From an uncultured Prevotellaceae bacterium (GTDB taxonomy: Bacteria > Bacteroidota > Bacteroidia > Bacteroidales > Bacteroidaceae), in assembly GCA_900314715.1 (NCBI GenBank), contig OMWI01000022.1, positions 1-52,808 of the forward strand: DNA of 52,808 nt. The letters run 5' to 3'. Position numbers and translations under genes: made by a program. The notes under the pieces are model-generated. The model was not told where the DNA came from and did no database searches. It saw only the letters and a program-made list of their open reading frames with translations. How positions within the stretch are numbered: position 1 is the first letter of the stretch; the number at the start of each line of letters is the position of its first letter. Shown here piece by piece: positions 32,941-41,453 of the stretch.

Positions 32941-34950
32941 TTACAACAATTTCTTCACTTGTTCGTAAACGTTTTGGCCGTTGTAACCGAGTTTCTCGTC
33001 AAGCACCTTGTAAGGAGCAGAGAAGCCGAAACTGTTAAGACCCCAAACGCAACCGTCTGCACCAACAAGTCCTTCGAGAGTTACGGGAAGACCAGCGGTC
33101 ATACCGAACTTCTTCTTGCCTGCGGGGAGAACGCATTGTTGATATTCGATGGGTTGAGAACGGAACAATCCTTCTGAAGGAACACTTACAAGACGAACCT
33201 TCACGCCGTCTGCACGCAACAACTTAGCACCTGCTTCCAATGTAGAAACCTCAGAACCAGAAGCGAGTAAGATTACGTCGTAGTCTTCATCAGAACCAGC
33301 CACTACGTAAGCACCCTTGGTTGCCTGTGAATAATCATTGCCTTCGGGCAACATTTCGATATTCTGACGAGAGAAGATGAGTGCGGTAGGAGTCTCAGTG
33401 TTTTCCATAGCCATACGCCAGCAAACGGTTGTCTCTTCAGCATCGGCAGGACGAACAACAAGCATAGAGTTCTTTCCGTGATGATTCTTCAGTTTCTCCA
33501 TCAAACGGATTTGTGCCTCTTGCTCAACTGGCTCATGTGTAGGACCATCTTCGCCTACGCGGAATGCATCGTGTGTCCAAATGAACTTCACTGGCAATTC
33601 CATCAAGGCAGCCATACGAACGGCTGGTTTCATATAATCTGAGAATACGAAGAATGTACCACATGCAGGAATCACACCACCATGCAAAGCCATACCGATA
33701 CAGCAGCAAGCCATCGTCAACTCGGCAACACCAGCCTGGAAGAATGCACCGCTGAAATCACCCTTCACGATGTCGTGCGTCTTCTTCAAGAAACCGTCGG
33801 TCTTATCTGAGTTAGACAAGTCGGCAGATGCACAAATCATATTGGGCACTTCCTCTGCGAGAACAGACAATACGGTAGCACTTGCACCACGTGTAGCAGC
33901 ACCAGCCTTTTGTTGTACCTTGCTCCAGTCAATCTTCGGAGCCTTGCCACTGAACCACTCTTCCAATTGAGCAGCTTGTTCAGGATGTCCCTTTGCCCAT
34001 TCAGCCTTGGCAGCATAACGCTCTGCTACAATCTTCTTCAGTTCCTCAGCACGTTTAGCATAGAGTTCTTGCACCTCTGGGAAGATAACGAATGGATTCT
34101 CTGGATCAGCACCGAGGTTCTTCATTGTCTGAACGAAATTATCACCACCGAGAGGAGCACCGTGAGTAGCGCAATTGCTCTCATAGCTACTACCGTCTGC
34201 CTTGCGAGCACCCTTACCCATCACGCAATGACCGATGATGATGCTTGGACGTTCTTTCTCTGCTTGTGCTTTCTTGATGGCTTCACGGATTTGGTCAACA
34301 TCGTTTCCGTCAATCTTCTGAACGAACCATCCCCAGGCCTCATACTTCTTGGCGGTGTCTTCTGATGTAACGACTTCTGTCTTCGTAGAAAGCTGAATGT
34401 CATTAGCATCATAGAACATGATGAGGTTGTCGAGGCCAAGGTTTCCAGCGATACGACCAGCACCTTGAGAGATTTCCTCTTGAACGCCACCGTCAGAAAT
34501 ATATGCGTATATGGTTTGGTTCATCACGTCGCCCAAACGAGCTTTCAAGAACTTAGCGGCGATAGCTGCACCTACGGCAAATGTATGTCCTTGTCCGAGA
34601 GGACCAGACGTATTCTCTATGCCACGAGCCAACTCACGCTCTGGGTGTCCAGGAGTAACAGAACCCCATTGGCGCAATTGCTTCAAATCTTCCAAAGTAT
34701 ATTTGCCGATAAGGGTAAGTTGTGAGTAAAGCATAGGAGCCATGTGACCAGGATCGAGGAAGAAACGGTCTCTGCCTTCCCAATTGGGATTCTCTGGGTC
34801 GTAAACCAAGAACTCGCTATAAAGCGTGTTGATAAAATCAGCACCACCCATTGCACCACCTGGATGACCAGACTTTGCTTTCTCTACCATGGCAGCAGCC
34901 AAGATACGGATGTTATCCGCTGCCTTGTTCATAATTTTGTTGTCGTTCAT
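32941..34950 (-). CDS. tkt: Transketolase
   Basis: A 669-residue thiamine-diphosphate enzyme of the non-oxidative pentose-phosphate pathway, transferring two-carbon units. Visible features are the N-terminal SGHPGGAMGGADF, the ThDP/metal-binding region ISDGGVQEE...YDANDIQL (GDG replaced by SDG, common in Bacteroidetes), and EDGPTHEPVEQ in the pyrimidine domain. Length is normal. It lies 51 nt after the GH51 gene and ahead of rpiB, so arabinose-yielding, transketolase and isomerase functions share one strand. Confidence 0.97.
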   Translation of the reverse strand: MNDNKIMNKAADNIRILAAAMVEKAKSGHPGGAMGGADFINTLYSEFLVYDPENPNWEGRDRFFLDPGHMAPMLYSQLTLIGKYTLEDLKQLRQWGSVTPGHPERELARGIENTSGPLGQGHTFAVGAAIAAKFLKARLGDVMNQTIYAYISDGGVQEEISQGAGRIAGNLGLDNLIMFYDANDIQLSTKTEVVTSEDTAKKYEAWGWFVQKIDGNDVDQIREAIKKAQAEKERPSIIIGHCVMGKGARKADGSSYESNCATHGAPLGGDNFVQTMKNLGADPENPFVIFPEVQELYAKRAEELKKIVAERYAAKAEWAKGHPEQAAQLEEWFSGKAPKIDWSKVQQKAGAATRGASATVLSVLAEEVPNMICASADLSNSDKTDGFLKKTHDIVKGDFSGAFFQAGVAELTMACCCIGMALHGGVIPACGTFFVFSDYMKPAVRMAALMELPVKFIWTHDAFRVGEDGPTHEPVEQEAQIRLMEKLKNHHGKNSMLVVRPADAEETTVCWRMAMENTETPTALIFSRQNIEMLPEGNDYSQATKGAYVVAGSDEDYDVILLASGSEVSTLEAGAKLLRADGVKVRLVSVPSEGLFRSQPIEYQQCVLPAGKKKFGMTAGLPVTLEGLVGADGCVWGLNSFGFSAPYKVLDEKLGYNGQNVYEQVKKLL

Positions 34951-35001
34951 AAATGTTATGTTTACAGTTTATTAATTATATGTTTATTGTTACTAAATAT
35001 A

Positions 35002-36594
35002 CTATTTAACGTTGATAACTACGATACTCTTTGCGGGAACCTTCACGGTGAGTTTTCCCTTGTTGATTTTTGCATCCTTAAAAGCAGTTGGTTGAATGCG
35101 ATTAGGATGCTCGAAGTCGTTGTATTCCTTGATGTCCTTGCAAGTCAGGATTTGTCCGCTAACCGTTTTTGCTTGTGTTCCTTCGAGGTTTACTTCTATT
35201 TCCTGAGCCTTGTCAAGACTGACGTTTGTCAATGAGATGACGATAGCACCGTCTTTTGTCTTTGCGGCAGATGCGCTTACGAGTGGAAGTGTGCGATATG
35301 TCTTCTCGTTGATTTCGTCAAAGTCCTTACGCATTTCTTGGCGCACTTTCATGTCTTTGCAGAACAAGTCGAGTGGGAGATAGGTTGCCTCTTGGAATGG
35401 CTTGTACATATTGAACACGTGATAAGTAGGTGTTAATACCATGTGACCGCCATCTTTGGTGTCAGTCAAAATCATGGATTGCAATACGTTCACGATTTGT
35501 GCAATGTTTGCCATTACCACGCGGTCGGTATATTTATGGAATACATTGAGAGACAATGCGGCTACCATGGCGTCGCGCATGGCATTCTGCTGATAGAGGT
35601 GTCCGCTGATAGTTCCAGGTTCTTCATCCCACCATGTTCCCCATTCGTCAACGAGCAAGCCAATCTTCTTTCGTGGATCTTTCTCGTCCATGATGGCACA
35701 ATGTTTCTTGATGACATCCTCTATCTCAAGACATTTTCCCAAAGTCCAGTAATATTCATCGTTGTTGAAGTTGGTGGCAGAACCTTTCGAACCGCTCCAT
35801 CCGCTACAGGTGTAATAATGCAATGAAACGCCATTCATGCGATTGCCAACGTTCTCCATCAACACCTTTGTCCAATTATAGTCGTAGTCGCTGGCTCCAG
35901 AAGCAATCTTGTAGAGATTGTTTCCGTCGTAGTTGCGACAATAAACGCTATATCTACGGAACAAGTCGCCGTAGTATTCGGGGCGCATATTACCGCCACA
36001 TCCCCAACTCTCATTGCCTACGCCGAGGTATTTCACTTTCCATGCCTTGTCACGACCGTTTTGCCTACGCAACTTTGCCATTGGCGTATCGCCGTCAGAA
36101 GTCATGTACTCTACCCATTTTGCCAATTCCTCTACAGTACCAGAACCTACGTTTCCGCTGATGTATGGTTCGCAACCAATCAATTCGCAGAGGTTCAAAA
36201 ACTCATGAGTACCAAAAGAATTGTCTTCAATCGTTCCACCCCAGTTATTGTTTTGCATCTTTGGACGTTTATCGCGAGGACCAATACCATCTGTCCAATG
36301 ATATTCATCGGCAAAACAACCGCCTGGCCAACGCAATACGGGAACTTGCAAGTCTTTCAATGCTTGCAACACGTCATTGCGATAACCTTGGGTATTGGGG
36401 ATGTTTGATTCTGGACCAACCCATAAACCTCCATAGATACACGTTCCGAGGTGTTCAGCAAACTGACCGTAAATTTCCTTGTGGATTTTCTGAGTGCCTT
36501 TAGTGGCGTGAATGGTTACAGTGGCATCTTGTGCCATAGCTGTCGAGGCGCAAAACAATGTTGCAATCGAAATAATAAGTTGTCTCATCATCAT
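35002..36594 (-). CDS. GH51 alpha-L-arabinofuranosidase, exported
   Basis: A glycoside hydrolase of family 51 removing arabinofuranosyl side chains from arabinoxylan or arabinan. The signal peptide is at the N-terminus (MMMRQLIISIATLF...AMAQD). The ATG at 36594 (three Met in a row) is preferred over one 14 codons upstream, as it precedes the signal directly. Catalytic residues by family rule are Glu195 (acid/base, GNESWG) and Glu317 (nucleophile, DEWGTWW). The C-terminal beta domain is present. About 530 residues, normal length. Probably periplasmic or surface. First gene before tkt and rpiB. Confidence 0.93.
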   Translation of the reverse strand: MMMRQLIISIATLFCASTAMAQDATVTIHATKGTQKIHKEIYGQFAEHLGTCIYGGLWVGPESNIPNTQGYRNDVLQALKDLQVPVLRWPGGCFADEYHWTDGIGPRDKRPKMQNNNWGGTIEDNSFGTHEFLNLCELIGCEPYISGNVGSGTVEELAKWVEYMTSDGDTPMAKLRRQNGRDKAWKVKYLGVGNESWGCGGNMRPEYYGDLFRRYSVYCRNYDGNNLYKIASGASDYDYNWTKVLMENVGNRMNGVSLHYYTCSGWSGSKGSATNFNNDEYYWTLGKCLEIEDVIKKHCAIMDEKDPRKKIGLLVDEWGTWWDEEPGTISGHLYQQNAMRDAMVAALSLNVFHKYTDRVVMANIAQIVNVLQSMILTDTKDGGHMVLTPTYHVFNMYKPFQEATYLPLDLFCKDMKVRQEMRKDFDEINEKTYRTLPLVSASAAKTKDGAIVISLTNVSLDKAQEIEVNLEGTQAKTVSGQILTCKDIKEYNDFEHPNRIQPTAFKDAKINKGKLTVKVPAKSIVVINVK

Positions 36595-36633
36595 GAATAT
36601 TAGGTTTGGTGAATGAATAGGATATTCAAAATG

Positions 36634-36641
36634 CAAAGATA
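36634..36641 (-). promoter_or_regulatory. Promoter -7 box of the GH51 gene
   Basis: TATCTTTG on the minus strand, ~40 nt upstream of the start. Confidence 0.6.
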
Positions 36642-36698
36642 ATAATTATTTTCCATTAACGGAAGAAAATAGTCATTTTTCTTGTTGAGTGTATTTTT

Positions 36699-36798
36699 GT
36701 TTAGTGTTTAGTGTTGAATGTTTAGTGTGGAGAGAATAGCCTAATTGTGAATTATGAATTGTGAATTATGAATTGTGAATTGATAATTGTGAATTATT
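36699..36798. repeat. Two heptanucleotide arrays upstream of GH51
   Basis: Four GTTTAGT-type units (36699-36726), then eight AATTGTG/AATTATG alternating units (36743-36798). Both have a strict 7-bp period. The rest of this 320-bp gap shows only the promoters on either side. Confidence 0.9.
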
Positions 36799-36899
36799 TC
36801 CCGTGAGGTCTTAGGAGGAAAGGCTACACGCTTATCATCGTGCTTAATACTCGAGACGGGTCTTGTGGGGGTGTGTTTGCTCATTTTATCTTGTAATTA

Positions 36900-36930
36900 T
36901 TTGTTTATTCGGAAAAATAACTTATCTTTG
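36900..36930 (+). promoter_or_regulatory. Bacteroidetes-type promoter for the DUF6169 operon
   Basis: TTTG (36900-36903), exactly 19 nt, TATCTTTG (36923-36930): a full consensus match, 27 nt ahead of the first gene. Confidence 0.85.
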
Positions 36931-36956
36931 CAACGGAAATCAAAAAGATCATCACT

Positions 36957-37091
36957 ATGGAAACCAAAAAGATTACACATGAGGAAGCATTGCGCCGCTG
37001 GAAACATTCGTTAGAAATCAAACGTGAATGGGAACGCAAAGTAGCTGAACGCTGGGCTAATGAAGACCAGCAGAAGATAGCCACTATATGA
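36957..37091 (+). CDS. 44-residue basic protein coupled to DUF6169
   Basis: A 44-residue charged, probably helical protein (METKKITHEEALRRWKHSLE...). It follows a perfect promoter by 27 nt, and its TGA overlaps the ATG of the DUF6169 gene (ATGA), so the two are translated together. Charge, size and coupling are typical of the first gene of a two-gene module, e.g. an antitoxin or regulator, but no family is recognised. Confidence 0.7.
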   Translation: METKKITHEEALRRWKHSLEIKREWERKVAERWANEDQQKIATI

Positions 37092-37582
37092 TTAAGATTA
37101 CTCTTGAAGAAATCAATCGGAAGTCGCCATACGAGATTATTCTCAACAATGGCGATTTTGATTTTACTACAGATACAGGCACACGCTATAGTGTAAGCTT
37201 CCTTGAAGATGTTCCTCTTGGTGGATGCGATACCTATCAGTTTGGCTTTCGCAAGCGCGAGGACAGTCATTCGGGATATGATGCAAAAGTGAAAGACACT
37301 TTGATTGCCATTATTGAACAGTTCTTCGCAGAAAATGATAATGTATTGTTGTATATCTGTGATACCAGCTATGGGCGTGAAGCAAAGCGCAACCATTTGT
37401 TCGTAAGATGGTTTGAAGAGTTTGCCACTCCGGAGCGTTACACAATGAAAACTGCTAATGCCACCGTTGAAGGTCAGGGATTCTATGCAGCTATCATTGT
37501 GGAGAATAGCAACCCTTTGCTTGAAGCCATTATCCTTGATTTCAAACAAACGGCAGAATCGCTTACAGGCGAAAAGCCATAG
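37088..37582 (+). CDS. DUF6169 family protein
   Basis: A 164-residue protein matching, from memory, the DUF6169 family, which is found in Bacteroidetes. Segments include YEIILNNGDFDFTTDTGTRY near the start, AIIEQFFAENDNVLLYICDT in the middle and RNHLFVRWFEEF later, then a beta-rich tail. No catalytic motif is recognised. Encoded directly after the 44-residue gene with an ATGA overlap. Function unknown. Confidence 0.75.
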   Translation: MIKITLEEINRKSPYEIILNNGDFDFTTDTGTRYSVSFLEDVPLGGCDTYQFGFRKREDSHSGYDAKVKDTLIAIIEQFFAENDNVLLYICDTSYGREAKRNHLFVRWFEEFATPERYTMKTANATVEGQGFYAAIIVENSNPLLEAIILDFKQTAESLTGEKP

Positions 37583-37717
37583 GCAATGCCTTTTTTCCTC
37601 TATTGTTCAGCCATTTTCCCGACAGGTGTCGAAAATATGTTATATACATTTGTTTTTTCATTTGTGTAATAATTGTTAAAGTCTCACCAGTTAAAAGTGT
37701 TTTCCATTTTTTTGCAA

Positions 37718-37725
37718 TATATTTG
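37718..37725 (+). promoter_or_regulatory. Promoter -7 box of the secreted 186-residue protein gene
   Basis: TATATTTG, ~28 nt upstream of the start. Confidence 0.5.
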
Positions 37726-37753
37726 CAAAAAAGTAATAAACATAAATAATTAT

Positions 37754-38314
37754 ATGAGAACTTTATTTTTATCATTGGCTGTAAGTTTGTGCCTTTCAGC
37801 ACATTCCCAGGAAATAAGTGTTCCTGAGCCAGAATTTGCAGAAGAGACTTTATTGTTAACCTCTGATTCAGTGGCTACTCTACTGAAACGTGAAAATGGA
37901 ACAATAAAGACCAAAGCTGGGGCAAGCCTTTATTTAACAGGTATAGGTAAGATAAAATCGCGCTTGACATTAGCAGGAAATAAATCATCAAGCACAGTAA
38001 AGGGCTCATCTACAACACGCCTAATTATAAAAGCTAAAGATAACTCGACTGATCCAAACTCATTTATAAATATCTTTAAATTTGAAGTGAAAGGCAAGGA
38101 ACGTAGGTATCAAGTTGCTGAAACTGGCACTCTATCCAAAACAGAAACAAACAATCTTGCAAGTATTGAATTCAAAGCTAAAAAATATGGTGGGCAATCT
38201 TATCTTATTATTTTGGAAGATTTGACTCCAGGTGAATATGGTATTGTAATAGGTGATCCAAATACTGATAATACTAAAAATTCTATGAAGGTTACTACAT
38301 TTTCTGTGGAATAG
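37754..38314 (+). CDS. Secreted protein of unknown function
   Basis: 186 residues. A signal peptide (~1-18, LSLAVSLCLSAHSQE) is followed by a beta-rich, Thr/Ser/Lys-rich body with a GEYGIVIGD segment near the C-terminus and no cysteines or metal motif in the mature part. ATG 37754 is chosen because it begins the signal; the frame is open 27 codons further. No domain recognised. Own promoter and terminator, so monocistronic. Confidence 0.7.
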   Translation: MRTLFLSLAVSLCLSAHSQEISVPEPEFAEETLLLTSDSVATLLKRENGTIKTKAGASLYLTGIGKIKSRLTLAGNKSSSTVKGSSTTRLIIKAKDNSTDPNSFINIFKFEVKGKERRYQVAETGTLSKTETNNLASIEFKAKKYGGQSYLIILEDLTPGEYGIVIGDPNTDNTKNSMKVTTFSVE

Positions 38315-38334
38315 ACTTTTTATGTTTAAGCACA

Positions 38335-38371
38335 ATCAAATTGGCCGTGGTATCACTACGGCCAATTTGAT
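38335..38371 (+). terminator. Terminator of the secreted-protein gene
   Basis: A perfect 14-bp stem (38335-38348 with 38358-38371) with a 9-nt loop; the T-tail is weak. Three 7-bp GTTTAGT-type units follow at 38373-38393. Confidence 0.65.
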
Positions 38372-38486
38372 GGTTTAGTGTTTAGCGTTTGATCAGCAAG
38401 GAAGATAGTTGCGGATTTTAGGGTATATCTGGTACAACTTTTCAGACAATTTGCTATAGAATTAAATTGGGAAAAAGTGCTCAAAA

Positions 38487-38524
38487 AAACACTTAACTGT
38501 TTTGAAAGTTTTAGTTAAGTGTTT
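38487..38524. repeat. 12-bp inverted repeat hairpin
   Basis: Perfect arms AAACACTTAACT (38487-38498) and AGTTAAGTGTTT (38513-38524) around a 14-nt loop in a convergent gene-free gap. Could be a second terminator. The sequence 38525-38690 holds nothing recognisable. Confidence 0.6.
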
Positions 38525-38692
38525 CTCATAAGCCGGTTTTTGGGTTTTTATGACCACTTGTGAACGTCAAATGTCAATCTATGAAATACTTCTTTTATGT
38601 TTAGTTAAACTATAAAAACTCGTATAAAGGGAGCTAATGAATAGCTATTTTTTTCTATTGTTTAGTCCTTTGACAATACTATAAAAGTGTAT

Positions 38693-38815
38693 AGGTAATT
38701 GTATTCGACCCATATACACTCTGTATTTGTATAGAATACACTGTGTATATGCATAGAATACACTGTGTATATGGGTAAAATACACATTATATATTGATGA
38801 AATACAGTATGAATA
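38693..38815. repeat. 22-bp-period palindrome array
   Basis: Five 13-bp units start at 38715, 38737, 38759, 38781 and 38803 (ATACACTCTGTAT, ATACACTGTGTAT twice, then two weaker), 9 bp apart. A sixth weak unit at 38693 is in phase. Confidence 0.85.
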
Positions 38816-38882
38816 TAAACAAAGAAGTGATTGCTATTTCAATTGTATTTTAACAGAATAATAAGTTGGGGCGTGAAATGAA

Positions 38883-38922
38883 ACAAAAAGCCCCTTGGCG
38901 ATTTGATATTACTGCCAAGGGG
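38883..38922 (-). terminator. Terminator after the GH115 gene
   Basis: Minus strand: CCCCTTGGC (38922-38914) pairs with GCCAAGGGG (38899-38891), followed by CTTTTTG. It lies 24 nt past the stop. Confidence 0.85.
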
Positions 38923-38945
38923 AATGTCTTTTATTGAGTCTTGTT

Positions 38946-41438
38946 TTACTTCGTTGGCTCAATAGGGAAGAGATAGAATTCGCGCTCTGGGTCGTAATCT
39001 ACCATCCATTGGTCTACGATGATGTGTTCGTCTAAAGCCTTGATTTTGAGCGTATGTGTTCCCCATCCTAAGTAAGTCTTGACTTCCCTGATGGCTTGTC
39101 CACGTAAGACGTTTTGTTTCCATCGTTCTGAACGATAGGGTTCCTTGAGGGAGAAGATGACGGGATCGTTGTCGTCAATACTTACGGAGAAACGAATGTC
39201 GCCCTTGTCGTTGGCTTGCGTAGGAATAACTGCTATGCGAATAATAGCTTGGTCATGTCTCGACGTATTGAAACGATAGGTCAGTTCACCGTCTTTCGGC
39301 AGCGAAACGGCTTTCATGCTATGACCGAGCATGTCGATGATTTTCGCACCATCAGACGCTTGCGTGTAATTGCAAGCATTTTGCGCAATGCACTTATCCA
39401 TTTCCAACTTACAACTATATGGCTCCATCGTATTATATTTGGCTATTTCTTCCTCAGTCAACTTGTCGTGTAGGGCAGGCGTTCCAAATACAGGTAAGTT
39501 GCGTGGCGACATAGACATGCTGCCTTTCCACTTACCATTAGCCATTTTGTTGTTGTAATAATCCGTCAATTGCACGATTTCCCGATAGGCAAGTTCACTT
39601 CTCACGGCAGATGTCAATGCCTCGGAATCGTTGTGGAAAGCTTCGGGACGAGCAATTTCCCTGGCTTCTTGAGCCTCCAATTGCTTGGTAGCCATTGCCG
39701 CTGCCGCATAGATGGGATATTTCACGGCTGCGAAGAAAGCATCCTTCAGTTCTGGACGAATCATCTTTTCCACTTTGTCTATCTCATCTTTCAGTTTGTC
39801 GTAGTCTTCCATATATCTCACGCGCTCGTTGCCAAATGCCAAAGCGTTGAAATCGGTATTGCTGACAGGAGATAAGCCACGGTCGTATTGCTTCTTGTCA
39901 AGTTCCACTTGCGACCAACCCATGAATTCTGGTTTTCTGATACCTGTGAGGCGATAGAATTCTACCATCGAAGGCAGTAACAACTTTCCTTCCACCTCCC
40001 CGAATTGCTCTTGCAACCATTTACACAAGTGTTGTTGGATATTGTCGTGCTTCACACAATTGATGTTCCAAGCCATGTCGAGAAAGAGCGAAAGGTCGTA
40101 TGCCGCCACCTTCGGGTCGTGTACGTTGGCAATCCACAAACGTTTTGCATTGTGGTCGTAAGCCGTTTTCATCTCGTTGTAAATGAGACCTGGTTGGGTA
40201 GTGGTAAGCCAAAGATAGTCGTGTGGTCTTCCCCAATAACTCAAGTGATAATATACGCCTCCGCCACCCGAACGCTTTTGTTGCGCTTCATCAGAAAGGC
40301 GAGTCATGTAACCATAGTTATCGTCGCACCACATCAGCATCACGTCGTCGGGAACATAAAGACCATTCTCGTAAATCTCCAACACCTCCTTATATGGAAT
40401 AAATACTTGCGGGATTTCCTTGATATTTTTACCAATCTTGGAAGCCAATAGCTTGCGTTGCTCGTTGATGACAGCTTGCAAACCACGTGTCTTTTCCTCC
40501 ATCGTCTTCACGCCTTGCATGGAACCATCGTGTATTCCACGCATACCTATCGTATAAAGAGCGTCCATGTCTTTCGTCTCTTCCACGCGCTCCTTCCAAT
40601 AATCCAATACGTTTCTTTGATTGGTGATAAAATTGTACGGGCCACGTTTCTTTTCGTTCCATTCCCCCACGTTATTGCGCAACAATGGCTCACAATGAGA
40701 AGAGCCTACGAAAATATCACAACTATCTGCCACTTCCCGATTGCCTTTTACGGTGAAAAAGGCAGCCGTTCCTTCGTGCATGGCTGGCCAAATGGTATTG
40801 GCGCGTAATCTTAACAATAGTTCGAAAATCTTCTTATAGGTACGTGGGCCGATAGTTCCTTTCGGCAATCTCTTATCCATCTTCTCATGCGCCCATTCGC
40901 GAAGGCTCCAATCCTCATCGTTGATGAAAATTCCACGATATTCAACCGATGGAAATTGCATCGCAACGAAGGTGTCGTTCATGATGAGTGCGCTCTTATG
41001 ACGAGGTTGAACATCGCCCCACCAAATCCAAGGAGACACACCTGCCATCCGCGAGAGTTCAAGTATTCCGTAAGCCGTACCGCGACCGTTGCTGCCAATG
41101 ACAATAATCTTCCCTTTATGACAACCAATATAGAAAGCGTCTTGCTTGGCGATGATTTTCTCAAACGGCAATTTCGTACGTTCCAACTTCTTAAACTCCT
41201 TGTTGGTCAGTTTGTCTAATTGGAAGATTTCTATTATTCCGTTACTCTTTTCGTGAGCTTTCTTTCCCGTTACGGCAAGCATGTCGTTGCTGAACATATC
41301 GAGTGCTATTTCCACGACAGGCGAAACCTTTTGATGCGTAACGTATGCTACGGGATTTTTCCCGTCATACCACACGATATTCTTGGCGTTGAGGGAAAGG
41401 CAGATGAGCAACAAGGGAACAATGAGTGTTCTTTTCAT
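38946..41438 (-). CDS. GH115-family glycosidase (xylan alpha-1,2-glucuronidase type)
   Basis: An 830-residue exported protein (signal peptide ~1-18). The order fits GH115: an N-terminal domain with YIGCHKGKIIVIGSNGRGTAYGILE, then the catalytic barrel with SVEYRGIFINDEDW, RANTIWPAMHEG, GMRGIHDGSMQG and WCDDNYGY, and a C-terminal beta domain. Members cut (4-O-methyl-)glucuronic acid side chains from glucuronoxylan or arabinogalactan; the exact substrate is not known. It starts 15 nt after the GH2 gene and is probably co-transcribed with it. Confidence 0.9.
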   Translation of the reverse strand: MKRTLIVPLLLICLSLNAKNIVWYDGKNPVAYVTHQKVSPVVEIALDMFSNDMLAVTGKKAHEKSNGIIEIFQLDKLTNKEFKKLERTKLPFEKIIAKQDAFYIGCHKGKIIVIGSNGRGTAYGILELSRMAGVSPWIWWGDVQPRHKSALIMNDTFVAMQFPSVEYRGIFINDEDWSLREWAHEKMDKRLPKGTIGPRTYKKIFELLLRLRANTIWPAMHEGTAAFFTVKGNREVADSCDIFVGSSHCEPLLRNNVGEWNEKKRGPYNFITNQRNVLDYWKERVEETKDMDALYTIGMRGIHDGSMQGVKTMEEKTRGLQAVINEQRKLLASKIGKNIKEIPQVFIPYKEVLEIYENGLYVPDDVMLMWCDDNYGYMTRLSDEAQQKRSGGGGVYYHLSYWGRPHDYLWLTTTQPGLIYNEMKTAYDHNAKRLWIANVHDPKVAAYDLSLFLDMAWNINCVKHDNIQQHLCKWLQEQFGEVEGKLLLPSMVEFYRLTGIRKPEFMGWSQVELDKKQYDRGLSPVSNTDFNALAFGNERVRYMEDYDKLKDEIDKVEKMIRPELKDAFFAAVKYPIYAAAAMATKQLEAQEAREIARPEAFHNDSEALTSAVRSELAYREIVQLTDYYNNKMANGKWKGSMSMSPRNLPVFGTPALHDKLTEEEIAKYNTMEPYSCKLEMDKCIAQNACNYTQASDGAKIIDMLGHSMKAVSLPKDGELTYRFNTSRHDQAIIRIAVIPTQANDKGDIRFSVSIDDNDPVIFSLKEPYRSERWKQNVLRGQAIREVKTYLGWGTHTLKIKALDEHIIVDQWMVDYDPEREFYLFPIEPTK

Positions 41439-41453
41439 GACTGATGGGGGTGT

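Noticed and set aside
37563-37802. 79-codon minus-strand frame after DUF6169
   Set aside because: It overlaps the promoter and signal peptide of the gene at 37754 and shows no recognisable features.
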